Positions 1-8,576 of a stretch of 64,000 nt of DNA are shown piece by piece. Below the pieces are notes generated by a model. It had not been told where the DNA came from. It worked only from the letters and a program-made list of their open reading frames with translations, and made no database searches. Every line of letters begins with the position of its first letter. Position 1 is the stretch's first letter. This DNA is from Bordetella parapertussis (GTDB taxonomy: Bacteria; Pseudomonadota; Gammaproteobacteria; Burkholderiales; Burkholderiaceae_B). The position numbers were made by a program, and so were the translations under genes. The stretch is from positions 124,001 to 188,000 of the forward strand of contig CAMDFD010000003.1 of assembly GCA_945897365.1 (NCBI GenBank), given 5' to 3'.

Positions 1-1
1 C

Positions 2-709
2 GTCACCTCTGAAAACCTCAGTGACTATCTAGGTGTACGTCGTTACAACTTTGGCATGGCTGAAAAAGAAAATCAGATCGGTCAGGTAACGGGTTTGGCA
101 TGGACTGAAGTTGGTGGTGATTTACTGACCATCGAAGTCGCTGATATGCCTGGCAAAGGTGTCATTCAACGCACAGGGTCGATTGGTGACGTGATGAAAG
201 AGTCCGTCGAAGCCGCAAGAAGTGTCGTGCGTGCTCGTGCTGCTCGCCTTGGTATCCCAGACACCGTTTTCGAAAAACGTGACATTCACGTGCACTTTCC
301 TGAGGGTGCGACCCCCAAAGACGGTCCTTCTGCAGGTATTGCCATTACAACAGCGATTGTCTCAGCGCTCACGCACATCCCCGTTCGTTCAGATGTTGCG
401 ATGACCGGAGAGATTACCCTACGAGGCGAAGTACTTGCGATTGGTGGTCTAAAGGAAAAACTTTTGGCCGCACATCGTGGCGGGATTAAAACTGTTTTGA
501 TTCCAGAAGAAAACGTTAAAGACCTAGCTGAGATACCGGATAATGTAAAAAATCATCTGGAAATCGTACCAGTTCGCTGGATCGACAAAGTACTCGAGGT
601 TGCTCTTTCACAACCTACGAAGCCTCTTCCTGAGGAGTCGGTGGTTTCAAAGGAAGTGGTTGCTAAGTCTGAGACTCTAGCTGCTACGGATCCTGTGATC
701 AAGCACTAA
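2..709 (+). CDS. lon: ATP-dependent protease Lon, C-terminal part
   Basis: This is the 3' end of lon. The 5' end lies outside the window and the reading frame is open from base 2. The visible part is the end of the AAA+ module and the whole proteolytic domain of this cytoplasmic ATP-dependent serine protease, which degrades misfolded and regulatory proteins. Counting from the Met at base 56, the catalytic Ser is residue 92 in the motif PKDGPSAG and the catalytic Lys is residue 135 in [11 protein letters not shown]. Their spacing of 43 residues equals that of the Ser679/Lys722 dyad of E. coli Lon. The first visible residues (SENLSDYLG) are typical of Lon. The tail after about residue 185 is rich in Ser, Val and Glu and is not conserved. 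The frequent downstream neighbour hupB is absent; hslR follows after 10 bases. Confidence 0.97.
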   Translation, partial: VTSENLSDYLGVRRYNFGMAEKENQIGQVTGLAWTEVGGDLLTIEVADMPGKGVIQRTGSIGDVMKESVEAARSVVRARAARLGIPDTVFEKRDIHVHFPEGATPKDGPSAGIAITTAIVSALTHIPVRSDVAMTGEITLRGEVLAIGGLKEKLLAAHRGGIKTVLIPEENVKDLAEIPDNVKNHLEIVPVRWIDKVLEVALSQPTKPLPEESVVSKEVVAKSETLAATDPVIKH

Positions 710-719
710 GCAGTCTTTC

Positions 720-1109
720 ATGCAGGTATTTGTTGATTCCGTGCGACTTGATAAATGGCTATGGGCCGCACGGTTTTTCAAGTCGCGCACGCTTGCTGTT
801 GCAGCAATCGAGGCTGGGCGTGTTTTAGTTGCAGATGATCGCGCTAAACCAGCGCGTTTGATCAAGGTGGGTGAGCGCCTAAAAATCACTCGTGAGCAAG
901 AAAAATTTGAACTTGTGATTCGTGGAATCACGGAGCTGCGTAAATCAGCACCTCTAGCCAGATTGCTTTATGAGGAAACGCCCGAAAGCTTTCTTGCTCG
1001 TCAGACCCTAGCCGAAAATAGACGTTTTTATAACGAGCCCTCTCAAGACATTGCGGGTCGTCCAACAAAGCGTCATCGAAGGGCTCTAGACCGCTGGAAG
1101 GAAAACTGA
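720..1109 (+). CDS. hslR: Heat-shock RNA-binding protein Hsp15 (S4 domain)
   Basis: The 129-residue product has an N-terminal S4 RNA-binding fold (residues about 6-65, RLDKWLWAARFFKSR) followed by a basic C-terminal tail, the layout of Hsp15/HslR. In E. coli this protein binds 50S subunits that carry a stalled peptidyl-tRNA and helps recycle them. The gene starts 10 bases after lon, so both may be read from the heat-shock-type lon transcript; that is inferred from spacing only. No clear Shine-Dalgarno sequence precedes the ATG, which suggests coupled or weak initiation. It faces lexA convergently across 45 bases in which I see no obvious terminator. Confidence 0.93.
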   Translation: MQVFVDSVRLDKWLWAARFFKSRTLAVAAIEAGRVLVADDRAKPARLIKVGERLKITREQEKFELVIRGITELRKSAPLARLLYEETPESFLARQTLAENRRFYNEPSQDIAGRPTKRHRRALDRWKEN

Positions 1110-1154
1110 GATTTTGTCAGACTCAGCCTTCTGTACTGTAGCGTGTTGAGGTGA

Positions 1155-1862
1155 TTAATTTAAGGGACTGTTTCGGATCAAGCCCAAGGCAATACCCTCA
1201 ACGCTAAAGTCCTGGCCAGGCTGAATGATGATCGGTTCAAAATCAGGATTCTCTGGCAAGAGTTCGATGAGGTTTGCTTTTTTATTTAAGCGCTTGACTG
1301 TGACCTCATCATCAATACGTGCAACGATAATTTGTCCATTGCGAGCCTCGTTGGTTTTTTTGATCGCGAGCAAATCACCGTCCAAAATACCTACGTCGCG
1401 CATACTTAAACCCTTTACCTTGAGTAGGTAATCAGGTTGTTGGCTAAATAGGTTAGGATCAACGGATATTTCTTTTTCAATGTTTTCTGCGGCCAACATG
1501 GGATAGCCCGCTGCGACACGACCAATCAGTGGCACAAGCATTCGACCCATTTCTGGGGGAGTTCTGAGGCCGATGCGTTCCTGTTTTTCGGAAGACCTCA
1601 CATGGTCATCCGTACTGTCGATTTCATCAGACGTGAAGTCAGCAGCGCTTTCAGTGAGTCTGATGCCACGCGAGGCCCCAGCGGTCAGCTCGATGACGCC
1701 TTTTCGAGCGAGGGCCCTCAAGTGATCCTCTGCGGCGTTTGCAGAACGAAATCCGAGCTTGCGGGCAATCTCGGCACGAGTGGGAGGGAATCCGGTGCTC
1801 GCGACAGCCTCCCTGATCAAATCCAAAATTTGCTGCTGGCGCTCAGTCAGTTTGATTGTCAT
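1155..1862 (-). CDS. lexA: SOS repressor LexA
   Basis: LexA represses the SOS regulon and cleaves itself when RecA filaments form on damaged DNA. The N-terminal winged helix-turn-helix spans residues about 1-70. The C-terminal S24 peptidase domain carries the Ala118-Gly119 cleavage bond (motif RVAAGYP), nucleophile Ser153 (GLSM) and general base Lys190 (EVTVKR). Distances among these three sites equal those of E. coli LexA (Ala84/Ser119/Lys156), but the protein is 235 residues because the linker between the domains is about 34 residues longer and acidic. I start it at ATG 1862 (MTIKLTERQ), which matches the family. An in-frame start at 1889 would add nine non-conserved residues. Two LexA boxes lie upstream, consistent with autoregulation. 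Confidence 0.97.
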   Translation of the reverse strand: MTIKLTERQQQILDLIREAVASTGFPPTRAEIARKLGFRSANAAEDHLRALARKGVIELTAGASRGIRLTESAADFTSDEIDSTDDHVRSSEKQERIGLRTPPEMGRMLVPLIGRVAAGYPMLAAENIEKEISVDPNLFSQQPDYLLKVKGLSMRDVGILDGDLLAIKKTNEARNGQIIVARIDDEVTVKRLNKKANLIELLPENPDFEPIIIQPGQDFSVEGIALGLIRNSPLN

Positions 1863-1895
1863 GATCTGATCCTGGAGGTCAATGCACATACAGTG

Positions 1896-1911
1896 CTGTT
1901 TTTATATACAG
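1896..1911. promoter_or_regulatory. LexA operator 1 upstream of lexA
   Basis: The sequence CTGTTTTTATATACAG fits the CTGT-N8-ACAG LexA box of gamma- and betaproteobacteria with both half-sites perfect and an AT-only spacer. It lies 34 bases before the lexA ATG and overlaps TATA-rich sequence that would serve as the -10 region of a minus-strand promoter, so bound LexA would block its own gene. Confidence 0.85.
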
Positions 1912-1952
1912 CATGTATTTTGCACTATTTACAAATACTTAGCAAATATTAT

Positions 1953-1968
1953 CTGTATAAAAAAACAG
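1953..1968. promoter_or_regulatory. LexA operator 2 upstream of lexA
   Basis: A second perfect CTGT-N8-ACAG element (CTGTATAAAAAAACAG) lies 57 bases from the first, measured start to start. Its ACAG half-site is the outer end of the aminotransferase terminator stem and its A-run is the terminator's T-tract on the other strand. It could be a real second operator, since E. coli lexA also has two, or a by-product of the terminator sequence. Confidence 0.55.
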
Positions 1969-1987
1969 CTCCGACAAGCGGAGCTGT
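1957..1987 (-). terminator. Intrinsic terminator of the aminotransferase gene
   Basis: Read on the minus strand, the inverted repeat ACAGCTCCG / CGGAGCTGT (9 bp, 5-base loop) is followed by a run of T. It lies 27 bases after the stop codon of the 2014-3219 gene and separates it from lexA. Confidence 0.85.
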
Positions 1988-2013
1988 TGAAACCACTCTA
2001 TATTAAGTAATAA

Positions 2014-3219
2014 TTAGTTTTTCATAACGCTCGCGATCGCCTTGGCCACAACGTCGATGTTGTGACTATTTAGAGCTGCTACACAAATGCGACCACTGCT
2101 CACAGCGTAAATAGCGTGCTCTGTGCGAAGCGCTTCGACTTGCGAAGCAGTCAGCCCTGAAAAGGAGAACATACCGCGTTGTTTCATCACAAAGCCAAAG
2201 TCTTTTTTGACGCCATTTTCGGCTAGTTTCTCAACAAGTTGACGGCGCATTAAGCGAATACGTTCGCGCATTCCTGCGAGCTCTAGGTCCCAGAGCGTGA
2301 AGAGCTCAGGCGTATTGAGCACGACTGAAACGATGGTGCCACCATGGGTAGGGGGATTGGAGTAATTAGTCCGAATGACGCGTTTGACTTGGCTCAGCAC
2401 ACGACTCGACTCATCCTGACTGCCCGTCACGATGGTCAATGCGCCTACCCGCTCACCATACAGTGAGAATGATTTTGAGAAGGAGGAGCTGATGAACATG
2501 GTCATGTCGAGTTCAGCAAAAAGGCGCACTGCAGCTGCATCTTGCTCGAGGCCGTCACCAAAGCCCTGATACGCGATATCCAGAAATGGAATAAGGTTGG
2601 TTTGCTTGACAACCTGAGCGACTTCACGCCATTGATCGGTGGTTAAGTCCACACCGGTCGGGTTGTGGCAGCAAGCATGGAGTACGACAACGCTTTGAGC
2701 GGGCAGTGCGCGCAATGCATTGAGCATGCCCTGAAAATCAAGTCCGTGCGTGTTGGCATCGTAGTAGGGATAGTTGACAACCTCGAAACCGGCGCGTTCA
2801 AACAAGGCACGATGGTTTTCCCAACTGGGGTTGCTGATCGCAACTTTTGCGTCAGGCACTAATTGTTTAATAAAGTCAGCACCAATTTTGAGTGCTCCGG
2901 TACCACCGAGCGCCTGCATGGTCAGAACTCGACCCGCTGCAACTAAAGGAGAGTTTTTACCCAATACTAACTCTTGAGCGCCTTTGTTATAGCCAGCAAT
3001 ACCCTCGATCGGCAGGTAGCCACGCGCTGCAGCGGCTTCGACGCGCGCGACCTCTGCTTTGTGGACTGCCGCAAGCAGGGGGATTTTGCCCTGATCGTCA
3101 TAGTAAACACCCACGCCAAGATTGACCTTGTGCGCACGTGTATCGGCGTTGAATTGTTCGTTAAGACCCAAGATTGGATCACGTGGGGCGAGTTCTACGG
3201 ATTGAAAGAGGGTGCTCAT
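2014..3219 (-). CDS. tyrB: Aspartate/aromatic amino acid aminotransferase (class I)
   Basis: This 401-residue PLP enzyme swaps amino groups between 2-oxoglutarate/glutamate and aspartate or aromatic amino acids in the cytoplasm. Visible class I features are the NPTG motif at 186-189, Asp214 and Tyr217 (DIAYQGFG) that hold the cofactor, and the Schiff-base Lys249 in SSSFSKSFSLYGERVG. Length and motifs match the AspC/TyrB subgroup, which cannot be split by eye, so the symbol tyrB is a convention used in related betaproteobacteria. It is divergent from uvrB across 150 bases and ends at a strong terminator before lexA. Confidence 0.9.
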   Translation of the reverse strand: MSTLFQSVELAPRDPILGLNEQFNADTRAHKVNLGVGVYYDDQGKIPLLAAVHKAEVARVEAAAARGYLPIEGIAGYNKGAQELVLGKNSPLVAAGRVLTMQALGGTGALKIGADFIKQLVPDAKVAISNPSWENHRALFERAGFEVVNYPYYDANTHGLDFQGMLNALRALPAQSVVVLHACCHNPTGVDLTTDQWREVAQVVKQTNLIPFLDIAYQGFGDGLEQDAAAVRLFAELDMTMFISSSFSKSFSLYGERVGALTIVTGSQDESSRVLSQVKRVIRTNYSNPPTHGGTIVSVVLNTPELFTLWDLELAGMRERIRLMRRQLVEKLAENGVKKDFGFVMKQRGMFSFSGLTASQVEALRTEHAIYAVSSGRICVAALNSHNIDVVAKAIASVMKN

Positions 3220-3299
3220 TTGAGGTGTCAGTAGATGGAGGCTAGAAGGTTGATACTTGATTAAAAGTACCGAATTTTAATACCACTCTTCGTTTTGGG

Positions 3300-3328
3300 T
3301 GGACGCTCTGACGAACAGGGGACATAAT
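3300..3328 (+). promoter_or_regulatory. Candidate sigma-70 promoter of uvrB
   Basis: TGGACG (4 of 6 matches to the -35 consensus) and CATAAT (5 of 6 to the -10) are separated by 17 bases, and the -10 element ends 43 bases before the uvrB ATG. No CTGT-N8-ACAG LexA box is seen between the two divergent genes. The call rests on pattern alone. Confidence 0.35.
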
Positions 3329-3371
3329 AGAAGGTTGCCCGCATCCGAGTGGTTTCCCGAATAAGTCTAGC

Positions 3372-5528
3372 ATGGCCTCAAAGATTCCACCTGTCGAAAT
3401 GAACGTAAATGGCTCGCCTGCTTTACCCGCTGCGATTGCACATGAGGGCGTGTTGTCCGTACGCGCTTCAATCCCGTATGTCCCCGCGTCGATCTCCACA
3501 GGAAACGAAGAGCCACGCTATGTTGATTATCCGGACAGTCCTTTTCATTTGTATCAGCCTTATCCACCGGGCGGCGATCAACCTAATGCCATTAATCAGC
3601 TTGAGCAAGGCGTCAGGGATGGTCTGATGATGCAAACGCTCCTGGGTGTGACCGGCTCGGGTAAAACGTTCACCATGGCCAATATGATTGCCCGTCTCGG
3701 ACGGCCTGCGGTCGTCTTGGCACCTAATAAGACACTTGCTGCTCAGCTTTACGCAGAAATGCGCGAATTTTTTCCTAAGAACGCCGTTGAGTATTTTGTT
3801 TCCTATTATGACTACTACCAACCCGAAGCCTACGTACCCACACGTGACTTATTCATTGAAAAAGATTCTTCGATCAACGAGCATATCGAGCAAATGCGGT
3901 TGTCCGCGACCAAGAGCTTGCTCGAGCGACGCGATACGATCATCGTAGGCACTGTTTCTTGTATCTACGGGATTGGCAACCCTTCCGATTATCATGCGAT
4001 GGTGTTGATTCTGCGTGTCGGAGATAAGATCCCCCGTCGCGAAATTCTCGCGCGTCTCGTCGCCATGCAATATGAAAGAAACGATACCGAATTTACGCGA
4101 GGTACATTTCGTGCACGCGGGGAGACGATTGATATTTTTCCCGCTGAAAGCGCCGAACTTGCAGTGCGTTTATCGTTATTTGATGATGAGGTTGAGAGCC
4201 TGGAGCTTTTTGACCCCTTGACAGGTAAAGTCCGTCAAAAAGTCCCGCGGTTTACTGTTTACCCGGGTTCGCATTATGTGACCCCGCGAGACACCGTTTT
4301 ACGTGCGATTGAAACCATTAAACAAGAGTTGCGGGAGCGGGTTAAATTTTTTGTCGATGGTGGTCATCTTGTCGAGGCGCAACGGATCGAACAAAGAACA
4401 CGATTTGACCTTGAGATGCTGACAGAGTTGGGTTTCTGTAAGGGCATCGAGAACTATTCTCGTCATCTTTCCGGTGCGGCGCCTGGCGATCCGCCCCCGA
4501 CACTGATTGACTATTTACCAAGTGACGCACTGATGTTCATCGATGAGAGTCACGTCACGATCGGTCAGTTAGGTGGTATGTATCTTGGTGATCGTTCACG
4601 TAAAGAAACACTCGTGACGTATGGTTTTCGTTTGCCGTCCGCAATGGATAATCGACCGCTGAAAATGGAAGAGTTCGAGACCAGAATGCGTCAATGTGTT
4701 TTTGTTTCAGCCACGCCTGGAAAATATGAACAAGCGCACACTGACAACGTGGTTGAGCAAGTGGTACGACCAACAGGGCTGGTGGATCCTGTCGTAGAGG
4801 TGAGGCCGGCCAGAACACAGGTCGATGATTTGTTGGGTGAGATCAAAATTCGTGTCGCGATCGAAGAAAGGGTGCTTGTCACCACGCTGACAAAAAGGAT
4901 GGCTGAGGACTTAACCGATTATTTAGCAGAACATGGGATTCGTGTCCGATATCTCCACTCCGATATCGATACAGTCGAGCGTGTTGAAATTATTCGCGAT
5001 CTTCGGTTGGGAGTTTTTGATGTCCTTGTTGGCATTAACTTGTTGCGCGAAGGCCTTGATATTCCAGAGGTTTCTTTGGTTGCGATTTTGGATGCCGACA
5101 AAGAAGGTTTTCTTCGCTCTGATCGCAGCTTGATTCAGACGATTGGTCGAGCAGCACGCAATCTGAACGGTCGGGCGATTTTGTATGCGGATCGCATCAC
5201 GGATTCCATGACGCGTGCAATGGGAGAAACCGAACGCAGAAGGCTTAAACAGCTTGCGTTTAATAAAGAGCATGGCATCGAAGCGCGTAGCGTCCGAAAA
5301 GCGGTACGCGAATTGATTGATGGGATTGTTGCGCCTGCGTTCAGAGATCAAGGAACAGCCGAGGTTTCTCTTTCTTTACTGACGGATGAAAAAGCCTTGG
5401 CCAAAGAATTCAAACGCCTGGAAAAGTTAATGCTTGATCATGCGCGCAATCTTGAGTTTGAGCAGGCTGCCGCCGCACGAGATGCTTTAAAAGCGCTCAA
5501 AGAACGTGTGCTTCTGTCTGGTGCATGA
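3372..5528 (+). CDS. uvrB: UvrABC excinuclease subunit B
   Basis: UvrB is the damage-verifying helicase-like subunit of nucleotide excision repair. It is loaded by UvrA and recruits UvrC for incision. Walker A is GVTGSGKT at residues 92-99. The damage-probing beta-hairpin region ([12 protein letters not shown]), the DESH Walker B box and helicase motif VI (QTIGRAARN) follow. A C-terminal UVR motif (about 675-715) binds UvrC. The protein is 718 residues, about 45 more than E. coli UvrB, owing to an N-terminal extension of about 53 residues before [15 protein letters not shown]. No Shine-Dalgarno decides between ATG 3372 and ATG 3399, and neither removes the extension. No LexA box is visible, so SOS control is not supported here. 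Confidence 0.97.
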   Translation: MASKIPPVEMNVNGSPALPAAIAHEGVLSVRASIPYVPASISTGNEEPRYVDYPDSPFHLYQPYPPGGDQPNAINQLEQGVRDGLMMQTLLGVTGSGKTFTMANMIARLGRPAVVLAPNKTLAAQLYAEMREFFPKNAVEYFVSYYDYYQPEAYVPTRDLFIEKDSSINEHIEQMRLSATKSLLERRDTIIVGTVSCIYGIGNPSDYHAMVLILRVGDKIPRREILARLVAMQYERNDTEFTRGTFRARGETIDIFPAESAELAVRLSLFDDEVESLELFDPLTGKVRQKVPRFTVYPGSHYVTPRDTVLRAIETIKQELRERVKFFVDGGHLVEAQRIEQRTRFDLEMLTELGFCKGIENYSRHLSGAAPGDPPPTLIDYLPSDALMFIDESHVTIGQLGGMYLGDRSRKETLVTYGFRLPSAMDNRPLKMEEFETRMRQCVFVSATPGKYEQAHTDNVVEQVVRPTGLVDPVVEVRPARTQVDDLLGEIKIRVAIEERVLVTTLTKRMAEDLTDYLAEHGIRVRYLHSDIDTVERVEIIRDLRLGVFDVLVGINLLREGLDIPEVSLVAILDADKEGFLRSDRSLIQTIGRAARNLNGRAILYADRITDSMTRAMGETERRRLKQLAFNKEHGIEARSVRKAVRELIDGIVAPAFRDQGTAEVSLSLLTDEKALAKEFKRLEKLMLDHARNLEFEQAAAARDALKALKERVLLSGA

Positions 5529-5748
5529 TTTCGGTTTGAACGCGATGTTGCAGTGCATTTTTTGCTTGTTTTTTCTTTATTAAAGGGTAATAATTTCATC
5601 CCTTTTATTAATAGTTAACATGAGAAAATATCTATAAGTAATTGTTTTTAAATATATATGTTTGTTTAAAACCTATATTATTTTTCTTTAAAAAAATCAA
5701 AAAAATATGTAGACATGTTACGGGTTTTCCCGCACAATACGAAACATT
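5529..5748. other. AT-rich intergenic region
   Basis: These 220 bases between uvrB and the phosphatase gene are much richer in A and T than the surroundings, with several A and T runs. A weak hairpin AAAGGG / CCCTTT (5582-5587 with 5600-5605), followed by TTATTAA, may end uvrB transcription. The promoter of the next gene must lie here, but several AT-rich hexamers compete and I cannot single one out. I see no ORF or RNA gene. Confidence 0.5.
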
Positions 5749-6237
5749 ATGACAAAAGTTCTCTTCGTATGCATGGGCAATACTTGCCGGTCGCCCACTG
5801 CAGAAGGCGTATTCCGCCACCTCATCAATGACGCTGGCCTCTCAGAGGTTGTCGGTATTGATTCTGCCGGCACCCACAGCTTTCATGTTGGTGAAGCTCC
5901 TGATCCGCGCGCCATTACTGCTGCTCGAAAACGCGGTTATGAAATTACGCGCGCTGAAGCTCGACAAGTCGAGGCTGAGGATTTTCTCGAATTTGACCTG
6001 ATTCTTGCGATGGATTGGGAAAATCTTTCTGCTTTGCAGCAACAGTGCCCTAAGCCTCACCAGCATAAACTGATGTTGCTGATGCGTTTTGCCAATGATT
6101 TCGAAGAAGCTACGGTGCCAGATCCTTATTACGGCGGCCCCGAAGGCTTTGGCAAAGTACTAGATTACCTCGAAGACGCCTGTCAAGGCGTGCTTGAGTT
6201 GGTCCGTAAACGTGCCACTCAATATCAGGCAGCCTGA
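5749..6237 (+). CDS. Low-molecular-weight protein tyrosine phosphatase
   Basis: The 162-residue protein is a cytoplasmic LMW-PTP. The P-loop CMGNTCRS near the N terminus supplies the nucleophilic Cys and the phosphate-binding Arg (C-X5-R). The general acid Asp is in the motif DPYYGG near residue 125. Family members remove phosphate from protein tyrosines, often tyrosine kinases for exopolysaccharide synthesis, but no kinase or polysaccharide gene lies nearby, so the substrate is unknown. It sits alone, with an AT-rich region before it and a strong terminator after it. In Burkholderiales such a gene often stands next to iscR, as here. Confidence 0.93.
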   Translation: MTKVLFVCMGNTCRSPTAEGVFRHLINDAGLSEVVGIDSAGTHSFHVGEAPDPRAITAARKRGYEITRAEARQVEAEDFLEFDLILAMDWENLSALQQQCPKPHQHKLMLLMRFANDFEEATVPDPYYGGPEGFGKVLDYLEDACQGVLELVRKRATQYQAA

Positions 6238-6254
6238 TCGCCTTTAATGATAAT

Positions 6255-6278
6255 AACCGCGCTCAGCGCGGTTTTTTT
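6255..6278 (+). terminator. Intrinsic terminator after the phosphatase gene
   Basis: The inverted repeat AACCGCGC / GCGCGGTT with a 3-base loop is followed by a T-tract. It lies 18 bases after the stop codon and insulates the isc promoter region from upstream transcription. Confidence 0.92.
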
Positions 6279-6316
6279 ACGACTTTTACCCTGAATCCCT
6301 ACAAGGTTTTAAGGGT

Positions 6317-6341
6317 ATACCCAACTAAATTACTCGGGAAT
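6317..6341. promoter_or_regulatory. IscR type-1-like binding site 1
   Basis: The 25-base element begins ATACCCAACT and ends ACTCGGGAAT. It follows the E. coli type-1 IscR pattern (ATAC-YYGACT-AAWW-AGTCGGGTAT) with a few mismatches. It lies 70 bases before iscR, where holo-IscR would repress the isc operon. Confidence 0.75.
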
Positions 6342-6346
6342 TATGT

Positions 6347-6371
6347 ATACTTGAGTTGTTTAGTCGGGTAA
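6347..6371. promoter_or_regulatory. IscR type-1-like binding site 2
   Basis: The second 25-base element begins ATACTTGAGT and ends TAGTCGGGTAA. It starts exactly 30 bases (about three helical turns) after site 1, so two IscR dimers could sit on the same DNA face. A TATACT hexamer at 6346-6351 that could act as the -10 box lies at its left edge. Confidence 0.75.
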
Positions 6372-6410
6372 GTCATCAAATAAGCAAGGTTTCTTTAAAA
6401 GGATATTGTC

Positions 6411-6938
6411 ATGAGGCTCACTACAAAAGGACGCTTCGCCGTCACCGCAATGATCGATTTGGCTCTGCGCCAACAAGGTGGTCCTGTCACGCTTTCTGCG
6501 ATTAGTCAACGTCAAAATATTTCTTTGTCATACCTTGAACAGTTGTTTGGCAAGTTGCGCCGTCATGAGTTAGTTGAAAGTGTGCGTGGTCCAGGCGGTG
6601 GTTATACGCTTTCCCGCCTTGCCCGCAATATTACTGTGGCGGACATCATTTTCGCAGTGGATGAGCCGATCGACGCGACCAACTGTGCGGGAAAGACCTC
6701 CTGTGATAGCGGCACGGATGGCAAACCTGGTATCTGTATGACCCATGAGCTCTGGTCTACGCTCAATCGCAAAATGGTCGATTTCCTTGATTCGGTTTCA
6801 CTTCAAGATCTCGTCGATCAGCAAAGACTCCGTCAGATTCAGGAGGCTAGCAAAACCTCTGGTGCTGGCGTGCGCGTCAATGTGGTTGGAACAAGTGGTG
6901 CCGCACTGACCTCAGAACAAGCATCGGTTAGCCTTTAA
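6411..6938 (+). CDS. iscR: Fe-S cluster-sensing transcriptional regulator IscR
   Basis: IscR is an Rrf2-family regulator that binds a [2Fe-2S] cluster and represses the isc operon when clusters are plentiful. The helix-turn-helix lies within residues about 1-65 (LRLTTKGRF start, [12 protein letters not shown] recognition helix, GPGGGY wing). Ligands are Cys92, Cys98, Cys109 and probably His112. The last two are five residues further on than in E. coli (Cys104/His107) because of a small insertion between the second and third Cys. The product is 175 residues. It is the first gene of the operon, preceded by two IscR-type sites, and AAAGGA 9 bases upstream is a good ribosome-binding site. Confidence 0.97.
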   Translation: MRLTTKGRFAVTAMIDLALRQQGGPVTLSAISQRQNISLSYLEQLFGKLRRHELVESVRGPGGGYTLSRLARNITVADIIFAVDEPIDATNCAGKTSCDSGTDGKPGICMTHELWSTLNRKMVDFLDSVSLQDLVDQQRLRQIQEASKTSGAGVRVNVVGTSGAALTSEQASVSL

Positions 6939-6957
6939 AATACTCAGGAGTTTTTGT

Positions 6958-8169
6958 ATGTCCACTCGTCCTATTTATTTTGACTACTCGGCAACGACTC
7001 CCGTTGATCCTCGCGTCGTTGAAAAAATGATCCCCTGGCTGTATGAGCATGCTGGCAATCCCGCATCTCGCAGCCATTCTTACGGCTGGGAAGCCGAGGA
7101 AGCCGTTGAACGTGCACGGGATCAAGTGGCAGCCTTGGTCAACGCGGATCCCCGCGAAATTATCTGGACCTCAGGCGCGACAGAGTCGAACAACCTTGCG
7201 ATCAAAGGTGCTGCGACGTTTTATGCCGAACGTGGCAAACACGTGATCACTGCCAAAACAGAACACAAAGCTGTGCTGGACCCTTGCCGCGAATTAGAAC
7301 GTCAAGGCTTTGAGGTGACATATCTCGATGTTCAGGAAAATGGATTGATTAGTATGGAGGCCCTCATCGCGGCCATTCGTCCTGACACGGTTCTTATTTC
7401 TGTGATGTTCGTGAACAACGAAATTGGCGTGATTCAGGATATTGCTGCGATTGGAGAGTTATGCCGTTCAAAGAATATTATCTTTCATGTGGATGCCGCA
7501 CAGGCTACCGGTAAAGTTGTGATTGATTTACAAACACTTAAAGTCGATTTGATGTCTTTTTGTGCGCACAAGACGTATGGTCCCAAGGGAATCGGTGCAC
7601 TATACGTGCGTCGTAAACCCCGTATCAGGATCGAGGCCCAGATGCATGGTGGTGGTCATGAGCGTGGTTTTCGTTCAGGTACTCTCGCAACCCATCAGAT
7701 CGTCGGGATGGGCGAAGCTTTTGCACTCGCTCAGCTTGAAATGGGCACGGAAAATGAACGTATTCGTATGTTACGTGATCGCCTGTGGGCAGGTTTGTCT
7801 CAGATTGAAGAGGTGTACCTAAATGGTGATTTAGAGCATCGCGTTCCACACAATCTGAACGTGAGCTTTAACTACGTCGAAGGCGAGTCTCTGATTATGG
7901 CAATCAAAGAACTTGCAGTTTCAAGTGGTTCGGCTTGTACCTCTGCCAGTCTTGAGCCGTCTTATGTGTTGCGTGCATTAGGGCGTAATGATGAGTTAGC
8001 GCATAGTTCGATTCGTTTTACGATCGGACGCTTTACGACTGAACAAGAAATTGATTTTGCGGTTGAGTTGCTCAAGGCTCGTGTTGGCAAGCTCCGCGAT
8101 ATGTCACCTCTTTGGGAAATGGCCAAAGAAGGTATTGATTTAAATTCAGTTCAGTGGGCCGCCCACTAA
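6958..8169 (+). CDS. iscS: Cysteine desulfurase IscS
   Basis: IscS is a PLP enzyme that removes sulfur from L-cysteine and passes it as a persulfide to IscU and to tRNA-thiolation factors. The cofactor Lys is residue 205 (AHKTYGPKG) and the persulfide-forming Cys is residue 327 in [10 protein letters not shown], on the long mobile loop typical of group I desulfurases. The 403 residues match the family (404 in E. coli). An AGGAG sits 8 bases before the ATG, and the gene follows iscR after 19 bases. Confidence 0.98.
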   Translation: MSTRPIYFDYSATTPVDPRVVEKMIPWLYEHAGNPASRSHSYGWEAEEAVERARDQVAALVNADPREIIWTSGATESNNLAIKGAATFYAERGKHVITAKTEHKAVLDPCRELERQGFEVTYLDVQENGLISMEALIAAIRPDTVLISVMFVNNEIGVIQDIAAIGELCRSKNIIFHVDAAQATGKVVIDLQTLKVDLMSFCAHKTYGPKGIGALYVRRKPRIRIEAQMHGGGHERGFRSGTLATHQIVGMGEAFALAQLEMGTENERIRMLRDRLWAGLSQIEEVYLNGDLEHRVPHNLNVSFNYVEGESLIMAIKELAVSSGSACTSASLEPSYVLRALGRNDELAHSSIRFTIGRFTTEQEIDFAVELLKARVGKLRDMSPLWEMAKEGIDLNSVQWAAH

Positions 8170-8190
8170 ACACAAAGGTTGGAGAATAAA

Positions 8191-8574
8191 ATGGCATATA
8201 GCGATAAAGTCTTAGATCACTACGAAAATCCCCGCAATGTCGGTACGTTCGACAAGAGCGATGACCAAGTTGGTACCGGTATGGTCGGTGCCCCTGCCTG
8301 TGGTGATGTGATGAAATTACAAATTCGTGTCAACGATGCCGGTATCATTGAGGACGCGCGTTTTAAAACTTACGGCTGTGGCTCGGCGATCGCCTCGAGT
8401 TCACTCGTGACAGAGTGGGTCAAAGGTAAAACGCTAGACGAAGCATTGACGATTCGCAATACGCAGATCGCCGAAGAGTTGGCCTTGCCTCCTGTCAAGA
8501 TTCACTGCTCCATTCTGGCTGAAGATGCAATCAAGGCTGCGGTTGAGGACTACAAAAATAAGCATACGGGATGA
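8191..8574 (+). CDS. iscU: Fe-S cluster assembly scaffold IscU
   Basis: IscU builds [2Fe-2S] clusters from IscS-derived sulfur and hands them on with HscA/HscB. Cluster ligands are Cys37, Asp39, Cys63, His105 and Cys106, and the HscA-recognition motif LPPVK is at 99-103. I start it at ATG 8191 ([16 protein letters not shown]), preceded by GGAG at a proper distance, giving 127 residues. An in-frame TTG at 8179 would add four residues but lies on the ribosome-binding site itself. The stop codon overlaps the start region of iscA. Confidence 0.98.
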   Translation: MAYSDKVLDHYENPRNVGTFDKSDDQVGTGMVGAPACGDVMKLQIRVNDAGIIEDARFKTYGCGSAIASSSLVTEWVKGKTLDEALTIRNTQIAEELALPPVKIHCSILAEDAIKAAVEDYKNKHTG

Positions 8575-8576
8575 TC

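Noticed and set aside
3388..3410. CTGTCGAAATGAACG near the uvrB start as a LexA box
   Set aside because: The second half-site is ACGT rather than ACAG and the site lies inside the coding sequence.
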